Assembly: GCA_902806595.1 (NCBI GenBank)
Contig: CADCXC010000010.1
Span: forward strand, 1,860,001-1,924,000
From: Pyrenopolyporus hunteri
Taxonomy: Eukaryota > Ascomycota > Sordariomycetes > Xylariales > Hypoxylaceae
Reading direction: 5' to 3'
Length of the DNA stretch: 64,000 nt
Positions 11,676 through 24,646 of this stretch are shown here, in pieces; within the stretch, counting starts at the first letter, position 1, and the number at the start of each line of letters is the position of its first letter. Below the pieces are notes generated by a model. That model did not search any database. It was given only the letters and a program-made list of their open reading frames with translations, and was not told the origin of the DNA. The position numbers and the translations under genes were made by a program.

Positions 11676-14472
11676 CTATAACTGCATCTCCTCACCTATG
11701 CCGGGCAGTCCGTGATTGATATTCGCCATGTTAAAGGACATGTGGCTGTTGACAAGATTGGCTCTGATATTGGCGGCTTGTGCCTGGATCTCGCAAGCTG
11801 ACGAATGTTGTTTGTGCTGCTCGGTTGTTAGCGTCTCTCATCTTAAGCATGACTAGGTAGAGTCATATTATATCAACGGCAAAGGGGCAACGTACGTATT
11901 TGAGACCATTCAAGTTCTTATAACGCTTGTGGCAATATTCGCACTTATGCGGCTTCTCCTTTTCCATGCCCGTCTCGCCAGGGTAAGGGGCAGAGGTTTC
12001 GGGGTTAACGATGGAGAAAGAACCGTCTCCGTTCTCATGGAGCTGCTGGTTTTGGTGGCCATGTTGCTTGTGGTACCTGCATAATCAATTTAGCGACAGG
12101 TCAAAGATAAGGGCCGGTAAATTCAAAATGGGAGATAGAGAGGGAGGGGAAGAGACAAAAAGTCTGATGTGGAGAGAGAGGGGGAAAGATAGCATATATC
12201 TTGAGACATGGATTTAGAGAAAAAGAAAAGAGAGGAAAAAAAAAAAAAAAACTTACTTCAAGCCGTTCTGGTTCTTGTAAGCCTTCTCACAACCGATGAC
12301 CGGACACTTGAAGGGTTTATCCTCTTCAGGCGGCATTACCAACGATCCAGGGTTTGCGATCGCGCGCTGGAGCGCCGCTAGGTGGTTAGGGTCCGTGATG
12401 TTTCCGAATTGGCTTGCGTCCAGACCAAACTGAGCCATCTGCTGCTGCAACGCTCTTTGGCTCGCCGGCCCACCGTTCGGGCTATAGAGTCGCTTCGCCG
12501 GGTCGTCGATGAAATATTCGGAAAGGTTGGAGCTGTCGAATCCTCCCGTGTTGTTGAAATTGAGATTGTTCAACGAAGGGAAGTCCATCTCCATATTCTC
12601 CTTGTTCCCGCCCATTTGTTGGCCCATCGCAGCCTGCTGCGTCGTCAAAGTCGGAGTGTTTACTGACGAGACGGTAGGGTTATTCTGGAACCCGAAATTC
12701 GAGGCGCCGGGCGTGGACGGTTGCGACGTTCGAAGCGCCTGGTGCTGTAATCCAGGCGTGGTCAATTGAAGTTGAGGTCTCTGCTGCTGCCCGAACAATT
12801 GTCGAGTCTGTTGGATGGTTCGTTGGTTATCGTCCATCTCCATCATGCCAAGGGCGTCGTCGATCTCCATATCGCCGACAGCATCCATCTCATCGTTCGA
12901 CTGCATCCGGTTAAGCTGTTGAGAACGCTTCTGAGCGTTGGAATCCATCGTCGAGGAAGACTGTCGTCCCATCTGCAGCGCGCCGAAGCCCATCCCAGAC
13001 GTGGCACTGCCTCCCATGTTTCTGCCCTGTTGGCCGAATCCCATCTGTGGCTGGTTCTGGAACCCTTGCGAGTCATGTCGTCCGGCACCAATCGAAATAG
13101 ACGGTCGACTGTTATTCACAGACAGCCTATGAGGCATCTGGACACCGGTTCCGTTTCGGTTCAGCTGGGCGTTCTGTCCCGTGTGGACGGTTTCATAGTG
13201 GCGAAGTAGATCGTGCATCGTGTCTAACTTCAAGTCACAACATATGAAGTCGCGCAGGTACTCGGCTTCCATCTTGGGGATGTACGAGTTAGAGTGAAAC
13301 GAAGGCGATTGGTGTGCGCCAGTGAACGGCGACGTGCCAGTCATGGCGAGGCTGTCGGTTGCGAGATATGGTGGTTAGTCACCTGTTCATCGGGGGATTT
13401 TTTTTCTCTTCATCTTTTTTTTTTTCACATGCCGCAGGAAAGGAAACATCCTTGAATTAGAAGAAAAAAAATAGGAGGCGACCGGGTAAAACCGAGGCTC
13501 TGCGTAACAGGCAGATCCTACCCTCGACAAGTAATAAGGAGAGACGAAAAGGTGATTGATACAAGGGGAAAAAGAGAGAGAAAAAAGAATGGAATATTGG
13601 GTTATGACTTACTCATCTCTAATAAAGCTGCCGACTGAGACGCCGCCCCAGCTCATTCCGTTCATCAAACTCCCAGCCAGACTCTCTCGTCGACCGCGGT
13701 TAGCCTGCTCGCGGTTCGGGTTGATCATGGAGATAGGCTTAGGTCCAGCGCTGACGAAAGAGTCCTGGCGACTGCGGCCGACGGCCGAGTCGAGCGCGGG
13801 ACCGGTGGTCATGTCGAGGTCGAGGTCGAGGTCGCCGTCTACGTTGAGCTGGAGGTAATCAGCTATTAGGGTGTTTGACTGTGCTGGAGGGGGAGAGGCG
13901 GAATTGGAGGTGCGAATCCGCGGTGGGTTGGTCGCGATGTCGATTGGTTTGGAGGCGGAGAGGGGCGATGCGGAGACGGAGGCAGAGGCAGAGGCAGAGG
14001 CAGATGCGCCGGTGGACGTTGCGGGTGCGGAAGCGAAATAATGATTGCGACCGTGGAAATTAAATTGGTCGTCCGGAGTCGCGGGCTGAGGGGAGGGGGA
14101 CGGCGAGGTTAAGGAATGGGAAGAAGTTGGTGTAGGAGCGACGGCGGCGAAGTCAGAGCCAAAGACGGTGGAAGCAGTGGCAGACGTAGTGGCAGAGCCA
14201 GAAGCAGCAGCGGTAGGAGTAGTTGTAGTTGTAGTTGTAGTTGCAGTGGTAGCGGTAGCGGTAGCAGTAGTGGCAGTGGCAGCGGTAGTGGTAGTGGTAG
14301 CGGTACTAGTAGCGGCGGTACCAGTAAACGCAGAATGGTAATTATGATTATTATGATTATTATGATTATTTTCGGCGCTGCTGCGGCTGCAAAACGGATG
14401 CTCGGTGTCATTAGTCGCTGGAGATGGGGTACGTGTCGTACCTGTTAGCCATCGGCCCAGGGTACCCTTCAT
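11676..14472 (-). CDS. sfp1: Sfp1-like C2H2 transcription factor
   Basis: Sfp1 is a nuclear C2H2 regulator of ribosome-biogenesis genes in yeasts; the filamentous fungal role is inferred. Four exons (14472-13613, 13351-12257, 12076-11896, 11816-11676) give 758 aa, all joins in phase. Residues up to about 285 are low complexity: Thr/Ala runs, Asn-His runs and Ser-Ala repeats. An atypical finger-like unit (YLRDFICCDLKLDTMHDLLR) follows early in exon 2. A Gln/Asn-rich middle leads to the paired C-terminal fingers. Finger 1 has C636, C641, H654 and H659 (FKCPVIGCEKAYKNQNGLKY). Finger 2 has C697, C700, H713 and H716 (HKCEYCHKRYKNLNGLKY). The linker NPETSAPYPGETGMEKEKPH is characteristic of the Sfp1 family. 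Introns 2 and 3 split the finger region just before the first zinc-binding His of each finger. The gene stands alone in about 16 kb of DNA. Confidence 0.92.
14190..14395 (-). repeat. Coding microsatellites in sfp1 exon 1
   Basis: Imperfect trinucleotide repeats on the plus strand (GTAGTTGTAGTTGTAG, GGTAGCGGTAGC, GGCAGTGGCAGC) encode long Thr/Ala runs on the minus strand. A second block, ATTATGATTATTATGATT at about 14340-14370, encodes Asn-His repeats. Length change in multiples of three would keep the frame, so the tract is likely polymorphic. Confidence 0.75.
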
Positions 14473-17400
14473 GGTGATTGGCGGTCCAGTTATAGTGGAC
14501 CCGACCCTTGAGAATGGGTTCCTTCCTGGTCCTCGGTCCTTGGGCTGGGCCTCGTTACTTTTTCTTCTTTGGTACCGCAGGTACCTGCTGGACTCTTGGT
14601 CGTGGCTTTCGTAGGCGGCGGGTGAGGCAAGGGTACGCCTAGGTACCTACGCGTATGGATCCTGTGATGTATCGGTACCTTTTCCCCAGTACCTCTTGAT
14701 TGACGGGACCCAACAAACGGAAGTGGATTGCTGTAGTAATGAAAAGAGGTGTAAGTACGTATCTACCACTAACAAGAATAGTAGCAGTAACTCGGACGAC
14801 GACGAAGGAAAGTAAGAATAGGTACCTGATAAAAAAAGAAGGAAAAGATTCTAGAAGGAGAGAAATAAAAATAACAACAACAACGACGATAATAATAACG
14901 ACAACAACTTCCAACTCTCAACTCAACTCTCAACTTTCCAACTTTCAAGTTTTTTCTAGAAGAAAGAAAAAAAAGGAAAGGACGGGTGGAGATAAGAGGT
15001 ATAAGTTAATGGCGAGTTATGGCAAGTTCTCAAATACAGAGAGGAGGGCGAGATGGAGTGAGGGAGGAGGGAGGAGAGAGCAAGAAAGAATGAGACAGAA
15101 ACAGATTGCATCAATTAACAAATTTAGTGTAGAAATTTAGAGTTGACCGAAAACTGAACGAGAGTGAGAGGGCTAAGTCGTGAACGAAACGACCTAATTT
15201 AGGACGGCATATGAAGGCGAAGACAGAAGACGCCCTAGATCGCCTAGATGCGATTGCGCGGGAATTGGGGGGGTGTGCGGACGGACGAATCCGAAAAAAA
15301 AAAGAGACGAGACAAGACGAGACGGACACGACGGGGACCTTGGACTTCTCCCGTCTGATGCTTGACTAAGGTACGTACATAAGGGCAGAATGCGAGGATG
15401 TTAGGGTCCAGCACTTACGGGACTATGACCGCAGTCAATCTAATTCGATTTCGAATTCCTGTCGTATCGTGGGAATATCCGAGTCTGTCGTGCAACTTGC
15501 GACTTGCAACCGGGGGACGCTTATGTGTGTAAACTTATGCGCGTAACTCATGCGCACATGTGTGCGTTGTGGATGTTGTGGATGCTGTGGATGCTGTGGG
15601 TTGAGTTGCGGGTGCTGTGGTGTTGTATTCCCCTGTATATATGGTATGTATGGTATGTATGGTATCTATTCCCTGTAGCTTTTCTATGTATAACTTGGTG
15701 TTATACCTTGTGTCGATGTGATACTTATACGTCCAGGGAACTCGTAAGGTGGGATCCAAGCTCGTATGTGGGTTAGGTAGCGAGGTAGCATATGAAATAT
15801 GTAAGTAAGCTTAACGACGACAGGGTCGGGTTGGCTTTGTATGTTGTGCGTTGCTGCCGGTCCAGATTAAACGCTACCTAATGTGAATGTGACGACTTAG
15901 ATGAGGGACCCGGACTGGGGGGTGCGCGGACGTAAATCGTTGTTAACCAAACACAGTACAGATCGATTAGCTCGCGATTGTCACCGTTGGCCCGAGCTGG
16001 CGACTCGTCCCCAGCGAGAGATCCAGCAGTGCGGATTTAATAAATACCTAGTTGCAGACGGCGAACAAGACACACAGTTAGGGAAGTCCCCACGGGCGTT
16101 AGGTGTAGAACCACACGGAATATCACGAGACTTGGCCCGAACCGTTGGGTAATGGCAACAGTCCCGGGAGGCAAATTCCTCGGACGGAGACGTAACCTTT
16201 TGCCTCTTGGCCTAAACTAGGTCTGAACTTGACCGGATGTCTGCCGCCAGCTATATCAGACGAGGCCAACCGGACACATGGGCTTTAAAACACTGGACCA
16301 GCGGTCCTGGCGATGCTCCTCCGCCGCGGTTGGATCCGGGAGGAAGTGATGACGGAAGAACCAGCCGTGTGGGGGAATCTCGAGGATCGTTACCGTCGCG
16401 AACGTCTGGAATATTACTTAGTCAGGTTGTGCAGCAGTTGCTACCGCGAGACGTTGCACGGCAGCCCAAGCGAATGGAGGATTATTATGATTTGAGGTCA
16501 GGTATGGTAGGATGATGATCCTGAGGGTAGCAAATGCGGGCGGTATGTCGAGGAAGCCTTGTATGCGGTCGGCTGTCTTTCTTCTGGTCGGCTCCGATCA
16601 GATAGATACCGTACCTATCTTAAAAACACCCGAAATATATTTCGAAGAGAAGTAGGTGGTGCAGGTGTGAGAGTACGCCAGGATGCCGTATGTAGGTAGG
16701 TACCGCTCTTATGTATATACCTACTACCTATACGCCTCCCTTCATGTAGGCAATGTATGTATAAGGCCGGAAACGTGGGTTATGGTTTATTTAATACGAT
16801 ATCACAATAATGCACGGTTCGAGCTGCTGTGGATATAACATACTATGTATGTACCCTGTATCTTGGGTGATGAAGCTAACTAACGTTGCAATATCGAACT
16901 AATGGGCCCTCTACATTTACTAGGCCTTACCTGGATATAACAAGGTCCATTACATTTTCGGCTCACTGGATAGGTCGAGGCTGGTAGTTACACACACAAA
17001 CATGTGTTTGTGATCACTACCGAACTACGGTACCCAATCTATCGGCAATCTCCTAAAGCCTAGCTGGATCACGCCGGGTGAACAATACGTATATGTACCT
17101 ACGCATACATAGTATGATAGGTTCTTTGGGCAAACAAAAGCCACCATGGACGGTACGTCGTTTGAAGTCCACCGCAGGTCTTGTAAGAGGAAAAAAAGGA
17201 CTGTAGGGGAGGGTTGGCAGATTGTTGTACCGTATGTATCTCTTCTAATTGCTAACTGTGGTGTTAAACCCTCCACCTTAGAAAGCGACTATTGGGCGAC
17301 CTATGGTTAGTACTCGCTGCGTAGTAGGCATCCTTAAGTTCCGTTGATCAGTGACGAAGGACCCCGTCGCTGAGTAAGGGTAACTAACAAAGTACGCACT

Positions 17401-20400
17401 GGGCCAATTTCATTAACCAAGATTCCGCATTGGGGGGAGCAGGGGTTACCGAAGCCTCGATGGAGGGGGAGGGGGGATTTATTTCTAGTCAGACTCGCGT
17501 TACTCAGAGGTCGAAACAAAATAACGGAGTTCTGCGTGATCTTCGCTCCCTCCTTGACAATTCCACAATTCCAACACGATGAGCTGTTGGGCATCATATT
17601 GTTCTTTATTCAAACCGTCTCAAGAGATGGTGTGGAACTCACATGGCTGCCTCTTAGTGTTACACCCAACGGCAGTCTGTTACGGAGTTAGGGCCCAGGG
17701 GTGGTGCTCGAGCGAAGTTGACGCCGATTAAGGAAAGCCGATGCGTGTGGAACGACAAGGGGGGCCTAGCTGGGGAACGATTGATTGATCAAAGCTTCCG
17801 TTTGTCAGATGTGAATGGGGTTCTATGTAGTTTCCATGGCTTCTCGTTTTATTTTGTATTGTATTGTATTGTACGATTCGTATTTGGTCCTAGATCTAAA
17901 CCCCATGGATTGGGTAACGGAAAAAAAAGTCATGATGCCAACATCTCGCTTATTGCACGCGACTTTTGTTGATAGATTGGGGAATTTGATGTCATGTTTG
18001 TGCGTCATAGTCTTGTAAGTCTTATGAGCGGGACTAGGGTGCAGAAAACGCGATACCTAATAAGTTCGCTTCTGGCGTCTCGGCTTAACTCCTCTTCTGT
18101 TTGTTCTAGAGCCTTTCTCGTCTACGCTATCTCTCGGACAGCAAATACACATAAGTTTGATTTAGACAAGGCTACCTAGCCTCGAATCTCAGCTGTACCA
18201 ACTCGAGGAGCAGCTCGATCGAGTAACCCCCTTTACCCAGTAGACGAGGAACTGATTGGTTCTTTGCGTGAAGTCGTGGGAGTAAGCAGGCAGGCCGGCT
18301 AGATGACGGGCAGTATGCGTGGATGACTCGACCGCGGCCGGGATCGTATAAGCTCATTCTCACGCACTAATCGCCACACGATGCGGCCATCACCAGCTTT
18401 ACCTCTTTTAATCTAAGTACATTGCATAAGAGACTCCTCCCATTACTCGCGCGGCAACACGACGTGCATTACATATCCCGTACTGGAGGGGCCTAAGCTA
18501 GCACAATCCCGAGCTTACCTATATTCCTAGCCTGCTGCATGTATATACGTAATGCCTCCCTCTCCCCCTTTATCATCTGCAAGTTGTCCTGTCGATGGAA
18601 GAACCAAGATTTGCCCTTATTCAGAGAGGGAAGCGCCCTTTGATGCGGTGATGTCTCATTCGCTAGGTGTTGCCCTGACTCATACATACATCCCCAAGCA
18701 TCCCGCCGGATCACGGTATAATGATAATCACATGCCTAGGTATGCCCTCGAGTACCTCGACGCCACTATACGTAAATGGATCGAATTAGGACCTCTATTA
18801 ACGCCGCCACCGCTGCTTACTAGCGGCGCTGATAGCGTCGGTACGCGCTTCGCCTATCGCTGATAGCTTTAATATAATCCCGTAGGCCAAGTGGGCTTGC
18901 CCCTCGGAGCGATCTCGTTGGTGCGCGTCTCAGACAGTCCATCTACTCATTTATAAGCCGTTCGAAGCCATAATCGGCTCACCGGCTCTTCTCATTGGTC
19001 TCGGCTAGTCGCACGGACGGGACGCAAGCAACTGCACAAACAACCTTAATCAATTCCATACATACCGGTACAGTACTTACAGTACTCGATTAGCTGCGAC
19101 GGTAGGCTATACATACGTGCCTAGGTACACTACCTAACTTCGTACCTACGGTATGGACGAATTCGTGGTAGAACTTCGAGACTTGGCGGTCTGTGCAAAC
19201 TTACAAACATCGGCCTCACAGCTCCATTGCCTAAACAGGAAGGCAAGGCTTAATTCCAAGGCTGGTCATGGGGGGTCAGGCCCCTGTTGCTGCTGCTGGG
19301 GTTTCTTGGTCTTTTCGGGTCGCTCGTGAGGGTTTCAGCTCTTGCGGTAATATTTCTCGAAGCCTTACGACGCCGAGCTGAAAAAGAAAATTGCCATAGA
19401 AAAGCTACCGACTCTTCGGCTTCGGATGTTTTTATTTGCTTCGATCTGGAATACGAACAAACCATTGCAATACCGTCCACGAGGTCTGCCTGGCCGCGCA
19501 TCTCTTACCCCCTCGAGACTGACCGTGGATGGGAAGAGAGGGTGTGATAGTATTGGGCTTACTTCCAAATTAAAAGCGTACACGTCCGTGTATACCTGCT
19601 TGCTTAAGAGCGAACGAATGATATCGGTGTTTGATATCTCCTACTATGTAGTCGATGTCAGTTGCCCGACGCGGATAGGGGATGTTCGACATGCAACAAA
19701 ATCCATGCTGTTCAACCCCATATCCTATCCCCCGTCGTAAGCCTTACGTGCGACATTACGTTGCAACTTCATCTCTACCTTGATTTACGGATTTTATCAT
19801 GGGAAGAAACTACCACCTACCCAGGTACAGCTACCTGCGCCTAGGCACGTAGGCGGGTAGATAGTCTTTAGTAGACCATGAACCCGTCCATTGATCTCGA
19901 TAATGATCTTCGATTAAATATCATGGATTTCCAAGGTTTTCTTGCGAATCTGTATTTTGGATTTATCCAGCCCCGCGACAAATGGGACGCAGTTCCGCAA
20001 TTATGACGAAATTGAAGGCTCGACTGGGTAGGTCCACGATGCCAATCGATGATCACGGCCCCAATCACGCGCCTTTCCACAAGCTCGGGAAATTTCTCGA
20101 GTTGGACCAGTCCCATGCCGCTGATGTTCACTCCGCGGGGATGCTGATTGCTCCCGTCGCTAACATACGAATCTTCATGTGTTCCGTCAATCTAAGCTTG
20201 CGTATGGTTGAGGCGTGACTGTTACATTACCTCGACTATACATAGATTATAGTAACTCCATACTGATTTAAACGAAAACGAGAATAGCAATGTATATACT
20301 CCAAATAACAATCTGACCTCAGCTTCACAGCAACACGCTCAGACAGAGTTGCAATTCTGCCCCGGCGAAGTTACCCTTCCGGTCACCCTTCTACGTATGT

Positions 20401-23400
20401 ACGTCGCGTATGACAAAGATTACAGTCGAGGGGAAGTATTCACCGCTTCTTGAACGGCCACATGTGGAGGATCAAACTGCCGCACCCAATCAACAGCGAA
20501 GTCAGATGCTCCCATTCGCTGATCCTCTCCCCTGGGTGCGGGCGTTCGAGACACAGGAGGGCGGATTGGCATTCCTGGCGCTCTATCACTTGCAACATCG
20601 CCTACCTATAGAGCCTACCAATCTACCTACCTCCCCCCTATCTATCCCCTATCTACCCCCTATCGATCCTCGTCGTCAGCAGCATCATCATCATCATACC
20701 TAATCATCCTCAATCATAAGGCGTTCTCATATTGTCCTCCCCCCTTTTCCCCGTGGCACGCCGCTAAGTGTATATACTACCTAAGGTACCTACGTACCTA
20801 TTATACATTCGTGCGTATTGTACGTCTGTACCTCCATGTATTTGGACCCTAAATCATTAATAAGATCTCGCAAAGAGCATCTACCTAGGTATATAACCTG
20901 GAAGGGTACTGGATATGTACCTATCTACCACCTAAGTATACTTATATGCGGCGCCTGCGTATGAGGTACGCGCATGTAATAAGCAGTCGGCCCACTCTTC
21001 CATCTCGTCCCCAGGTCCCTGCAAGGGGTGGAACAAGACCGCCAAGCTAACGATTTGAAGCTATAGACTTAATCTACCTAGGTATACCTAACTATATGCA
21101 CGTATGGTATGCTTTAGGTAATAATAGTTACAAAATGCTACAGAATACTACCGTAGCACGTACAGAATACCCCTAGAACCCACCTGTACCCTAGATTCCC
21201 CTGGCCCGGCGGCGCAGGACCCGGCTATAATCTTCACCACATCAACACATCAGCACATCAACACCCGCCGTGTAGTTTCGCGCACACAACTGTGCAGTCT
21301 CGAAACGGGTTCTAATTTTTCTAGCTCACCAACCACTCGTTCTATGCGGCTAAGCTCATCTGCTAAAGAGATCGTCCCGCACGCTACGTGAGGACGGCAC
21401 AGATTAGGGCATCGCTCTCGTGCGTGTCAACGCCCTCGACGCCCTCGACGCCCCCCAACGCCGCTATTAAGCCACTTTGGCGGTGTCACGCAGGGGAACG
21501 GACTCGCGGCTAGCGATGTCTTATTGCACAAGGTGCCGCCGAAGTGCCGGCTTAGTATCCGTCGTCTCGCAGTGTCATTAACCAGGTTCTTCATCTCCGA
21601 GCCGCGGTAACACAGGCAGCGAGAGCCACTTAAGGGTCGCCTCAGCGGATTCACGTCGGTGTAGTTCCCATAGGCCGCAACCAGCTAAACCCAACCAAGC
21701 TCACCGTGCGCCACGCCGATATTGTTGCTTGGGGAAATTGTGATCGATCGTCCTTGAATTAACCCCGTCTTGTCCGTCATCCTCGTCATCTTGGATCCCC
21801 TGGCGATCTGTCGGACCAATGGTTCCTATAGTGTATACGTCTTACCACACACATATTATCGTTGCTTCTCCGTGAATAAGAACCTACAGCGCAATGGCTC
21901 TCTATCCTGGCGGCTGTTAGACCTCAAAATCCTATCAAAGCGAACTAAAGTCATCATCCCACGTGGCCAAGAATGCACAGGCGGCATAGACGTCCAAGGA
22001 TGAATAAGCGCCTAGCAGGTCGGAGACGAGCCAACATATATGCATATATGTATAGCGGCGAAGGCTTGTGATTCACCAGGGGGGTTTCAGTGAAGAGGCA
22101 ACATACATACGTACATACACATACGCAGCACATGTATCCGAAGATCAATTGACGGAATTCACCCCGACTGCATATGTACAAGTACGGAACACACCCACCC
22201 AACGATGTACTCGCAGTGTGGACCAGGGAATGCTTCCAGAACAGTCGGGTTTAGCGTCGCTCTTGTGTCAGCATCAACCGGAGCCTTACCAGACACTAGA
22301 AAACCCCTGTACACCTTAGCTACGACTTTAGCTACGACTCTAGCTGGGTGAGTTGCAACGCATGAAACGTGCACCGGCATCTTCTCGCGCTGTTCCCGCC
22401 CAGCCCTGGCTGAGCCAAGACAACTTCGGACGCATTGGACACGGAGCTGACAAGAGACTCGCCAAGACGATCTTCGTGACACGTGATACCACTGTGTCAT
22501 CCCAGCGCGACCCCGTTATTGGAGCCTACCCTCCGATGGTTGGCGATGCATCGTTGGGGCCCCAACCTTCTTCTCCTGGTGCTTCAGGATCCGTGCTTTC
22601 GTGAACTTCCAAGGACGTACGTTTTGTGCGCATGCTCCGGTGTCTCTTCCAACACACACGAAGGAGTCAACTGATGAAGAATCCTCAATTTTTACCGCCT
22701 ATTCGAGGTTTAAGAATAGAAATCTCGTATTTGCCCCTCCGAGAAGGGCTTAGGAGGCGTGGATGTCGTGTGATCGATTGGGCCCGAACTTGTGGGAGAT
22801 CTAGGAGTTAATCTGTTATTCGGGGTTGGGAATATTGGAGTAAGGACACGCCGCACCGCCGGCATAGGCCATTGTTTAGCATGTTATGCGCGGCGACCGG
22901 AGATACAGGAGTGCGGCGAATTGTCGCTGAGTGAGAGGTGGACGGCCGCGTTTTGTAGCGACGGGCGTAATAAGCCTAATAAGCCTAATAAGTCTAATAA
23001 GTCTAATAGGTCTAATAGGTCTAACAGGTCTAACAGGTCTAATAGGCCTACCAGCTGCCCCAAGTGCCCTACATATGTTATGCGTCAGGCGGAAGACGCC
23101 GAGTTTTGGGTACTAGAGACCAACTGCTAACGGCGAAAACAGGTACTTATCTACAAAGCCAAAGCCCGAAAGCCCTCGTGTGACACCAACCAAACGGCGA
23201 AGAGCGGGCGCTAGTTTCGTAATTAGCCGGCCCTATGAAGTCTAGATGTGGCTTGATAGCGCTTTGGTGAGGTTCTGAGCAGCCAGTCTTGGCCTGTTAG
23301 TCCTCTTGGCCCCACGACAGCCACAACTTCCAGTGGACACTAGCCACACCCGGGAATAATTCGGGCTTTGACTTAATAAGAGAAACCAGATTGCATCGTA

Positions 23401-23938
23401 CCAGCCCGCATCGGAACGTGCCACCGGTGGATTACATCATGTAACTTTTTCCGACTTTCTCCATGCGAAAAACATCGTCAAGTTGACGTTGTGCTACTTT
23501 TTCTTGCGGCCACTGCCTGAAATCCCGAAGAGGAGCCAATTGGAAAACTGCTCAATCCTCTCAAGTCCAATTCCATCGCCGTCCCCTTTCTACCTCACCA
23601 GACCATTCAGATATAATACCTCGCCGGACGGCCTGACGATACTTCTTGTTTTTACAAAGCAGAACATTCAAAACATCATCAGATAAAGCGACAATTGCCT
23701 CATTACCTACCTAGATATCCACTACGATACCACCACTCACGGCCATATAGATCTTTGCCACACATAGACCCAGAAACTCTTACGAGCTTGTATCGAACCC
23801 TACGCATACATATACTGCAAGGCAACAAACATCGTTACTCGGCCGAGAAGCCTACATACGTCTTACCAAACAGAAGATAACCACCTCTCTGCCCCACCCC
23901 ACCACGACCTCAGTCATACACGCATAAAAACCGCAACC
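14473..23938. other. 9.5-kb region without a recognisable gene
   Basis: This is the largest gap in the window. The first kilobase upstream of sfp1 is rich in purines and GA runs and probably holds its leader and promoter. Microsatellite-like tracts occur at 15565-15625 (GTGGATGYTGTGGATGCT type) and 15640-15665 (GGTATGTAT). TACCT/AGGTA units are frequent at 16680-16730, 19110-19160 and 20765-20960. Open stretches are all short, lack family motifs and are not linked by credible splice sites. Base composition is ordinary, with no RIP signature. Long regulatory DNA of sfp1, non-coding RNAs or very decayed transposons are all possible; none can be shown. Confidence 0.5.
22972..23052 (+). repeat. 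9-bp minisatellite, nine units
   Basis: Nine tandem units vary in order along the array: AAGCCTAAT twice, AAGTCTAAT twice, AGGTCTAAT, AGGTCTAAC twice, AGGTCTAAT and AGGCCTACC. Neighbouring units are most alike, as expected from stepwise duplication. The array falls in an open frame encoding Asn-Lys/Arg-Ser repeats, but nothing else in that frame looks like a protein. Confidence 0.85.
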
Positions 23939-24646
23939 ATGAAGATAATCTCCAAAGAAGAAGAGCAAGCCCACTACGCACAGGTGCTACGCGGCGGCCT
24001 GATCGGCGGGTCCCTCGGGCTGGGCGCCGGTCTAGTCGGCGTCCTCGCGGCGTCGCGGCGGTATCCGGCCTTCCGGTCTCTGACGTTACCCTTCCGGGCG
24101 TTCCTGGTGACGTCGTCGGGGACGTTCGGGGCGATCGTGAACGCGGAGCGGTACTCGAACGCCTTCCACCGGGCCAACGACCCGATGAACTTCTACGTGG
24201 ACGAGGCGCAGCGGGCGCGGGAGCTGATCCGGCAGCAGGAGACGGGCTGGGAGCGCTTCACCAGCTGGGGGCGGGAGAACCGGTACTCCATCGTGTTCGC
24301 GTCGTGGGTGGCCGCCATGGGGCTCGCGCTGGGCATCGTCGGCCGCAACCGCTACCTGACGACGTCGCAGAAGCTCGTCCAGGCCCGCGTGTACGCGCAG
24401 GGCCTGACGCTCGCCGTCCTCGTCGCCACGGCCGTCTTCGAGACCGCCGACGCCCGGAGCGGCAAGGGCCGCTGGGAGACCATCAAGGTCATCGACCCCG
24501 ACGACCCCGAGCACAAGCACCTCATCGAGAAGCGCATCCACAAGGAGGAGTACGAGGGCCAGGACCTCTGGAAGGACATGGTCGCTGCCGAGGAGCGCAG
24601 GCTCGCCGCCCAGAAGAACTCCCGGAATGACGGCGGCTCGCAATGA
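23939..24646 (+). CDS. RCF2: Rcf2, respiratory supercomplex factor with HIG1 domain
   Basis: Rcf2 is a mitochondrial inner-membrane protein that associates with cytochrome c oxidase and III-IV supercomplexes. The single exon gives 235 aa. Hydrophobic segments lie at about 20-38, 52-68, 116-135 and 151-168. The HIG1 region begins near WERFTSWGRENRYSIVFASW (104-123) and contains QKLVQARVYAQGLTLAV (144-160), the QxxxQxRxxAQ-type signature of the family. The start MKIISKEEEQAHYAQ resembles the N-terminus of fungal Rcf2 proteins and has no classical cleavable presequence, as in known homologues. The C-terminus is charged. The gene is GC-richer (strong G/C third positions) than its neighbours, consistent with high expression, though this is inference. 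It is convergent with the kelch gene to its right. Confidence 0.9.
   Translation: MKIISKEEEQAHYAQVLRGGLIGGSLGLGAGLVGVLAASRRYPAFRSLTLPFRAFLVTSSGTFGAIVNAERYSNAFHRANDPMNFYVDEAQRARELIRQQETGWERFTSWGRENRYSIVFASWVAAMGLALGIVGRNRYLTTSQKLVQARVYAQGLTLAVLVATAVFETADARSGKGRWETIKVIDPDDPEHKHLIEKRIHKEEYEGQDLWKDMVAAEERRLAAQKNSRNDGGSQ

Noticed and set aside
22972..23052. Repeat array as a CRISPR
   Set aside because: Units are contiguous 9-mers without spacers, and the genome is eukaryotic.
22792..23130. Protein with Asn-Lys-Ser/Asn-Arg-Ser repeats
   Set aside because: The repeats only translate the 9-bp minisatellite; the surrounding residues are not protein-like.
24086..24643. 185-codon minus-strand frame across RCF2
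   Set aside because: Shadow of the GC-rich RCF2 exon, with repetitive Leu/Val/Asp composition.
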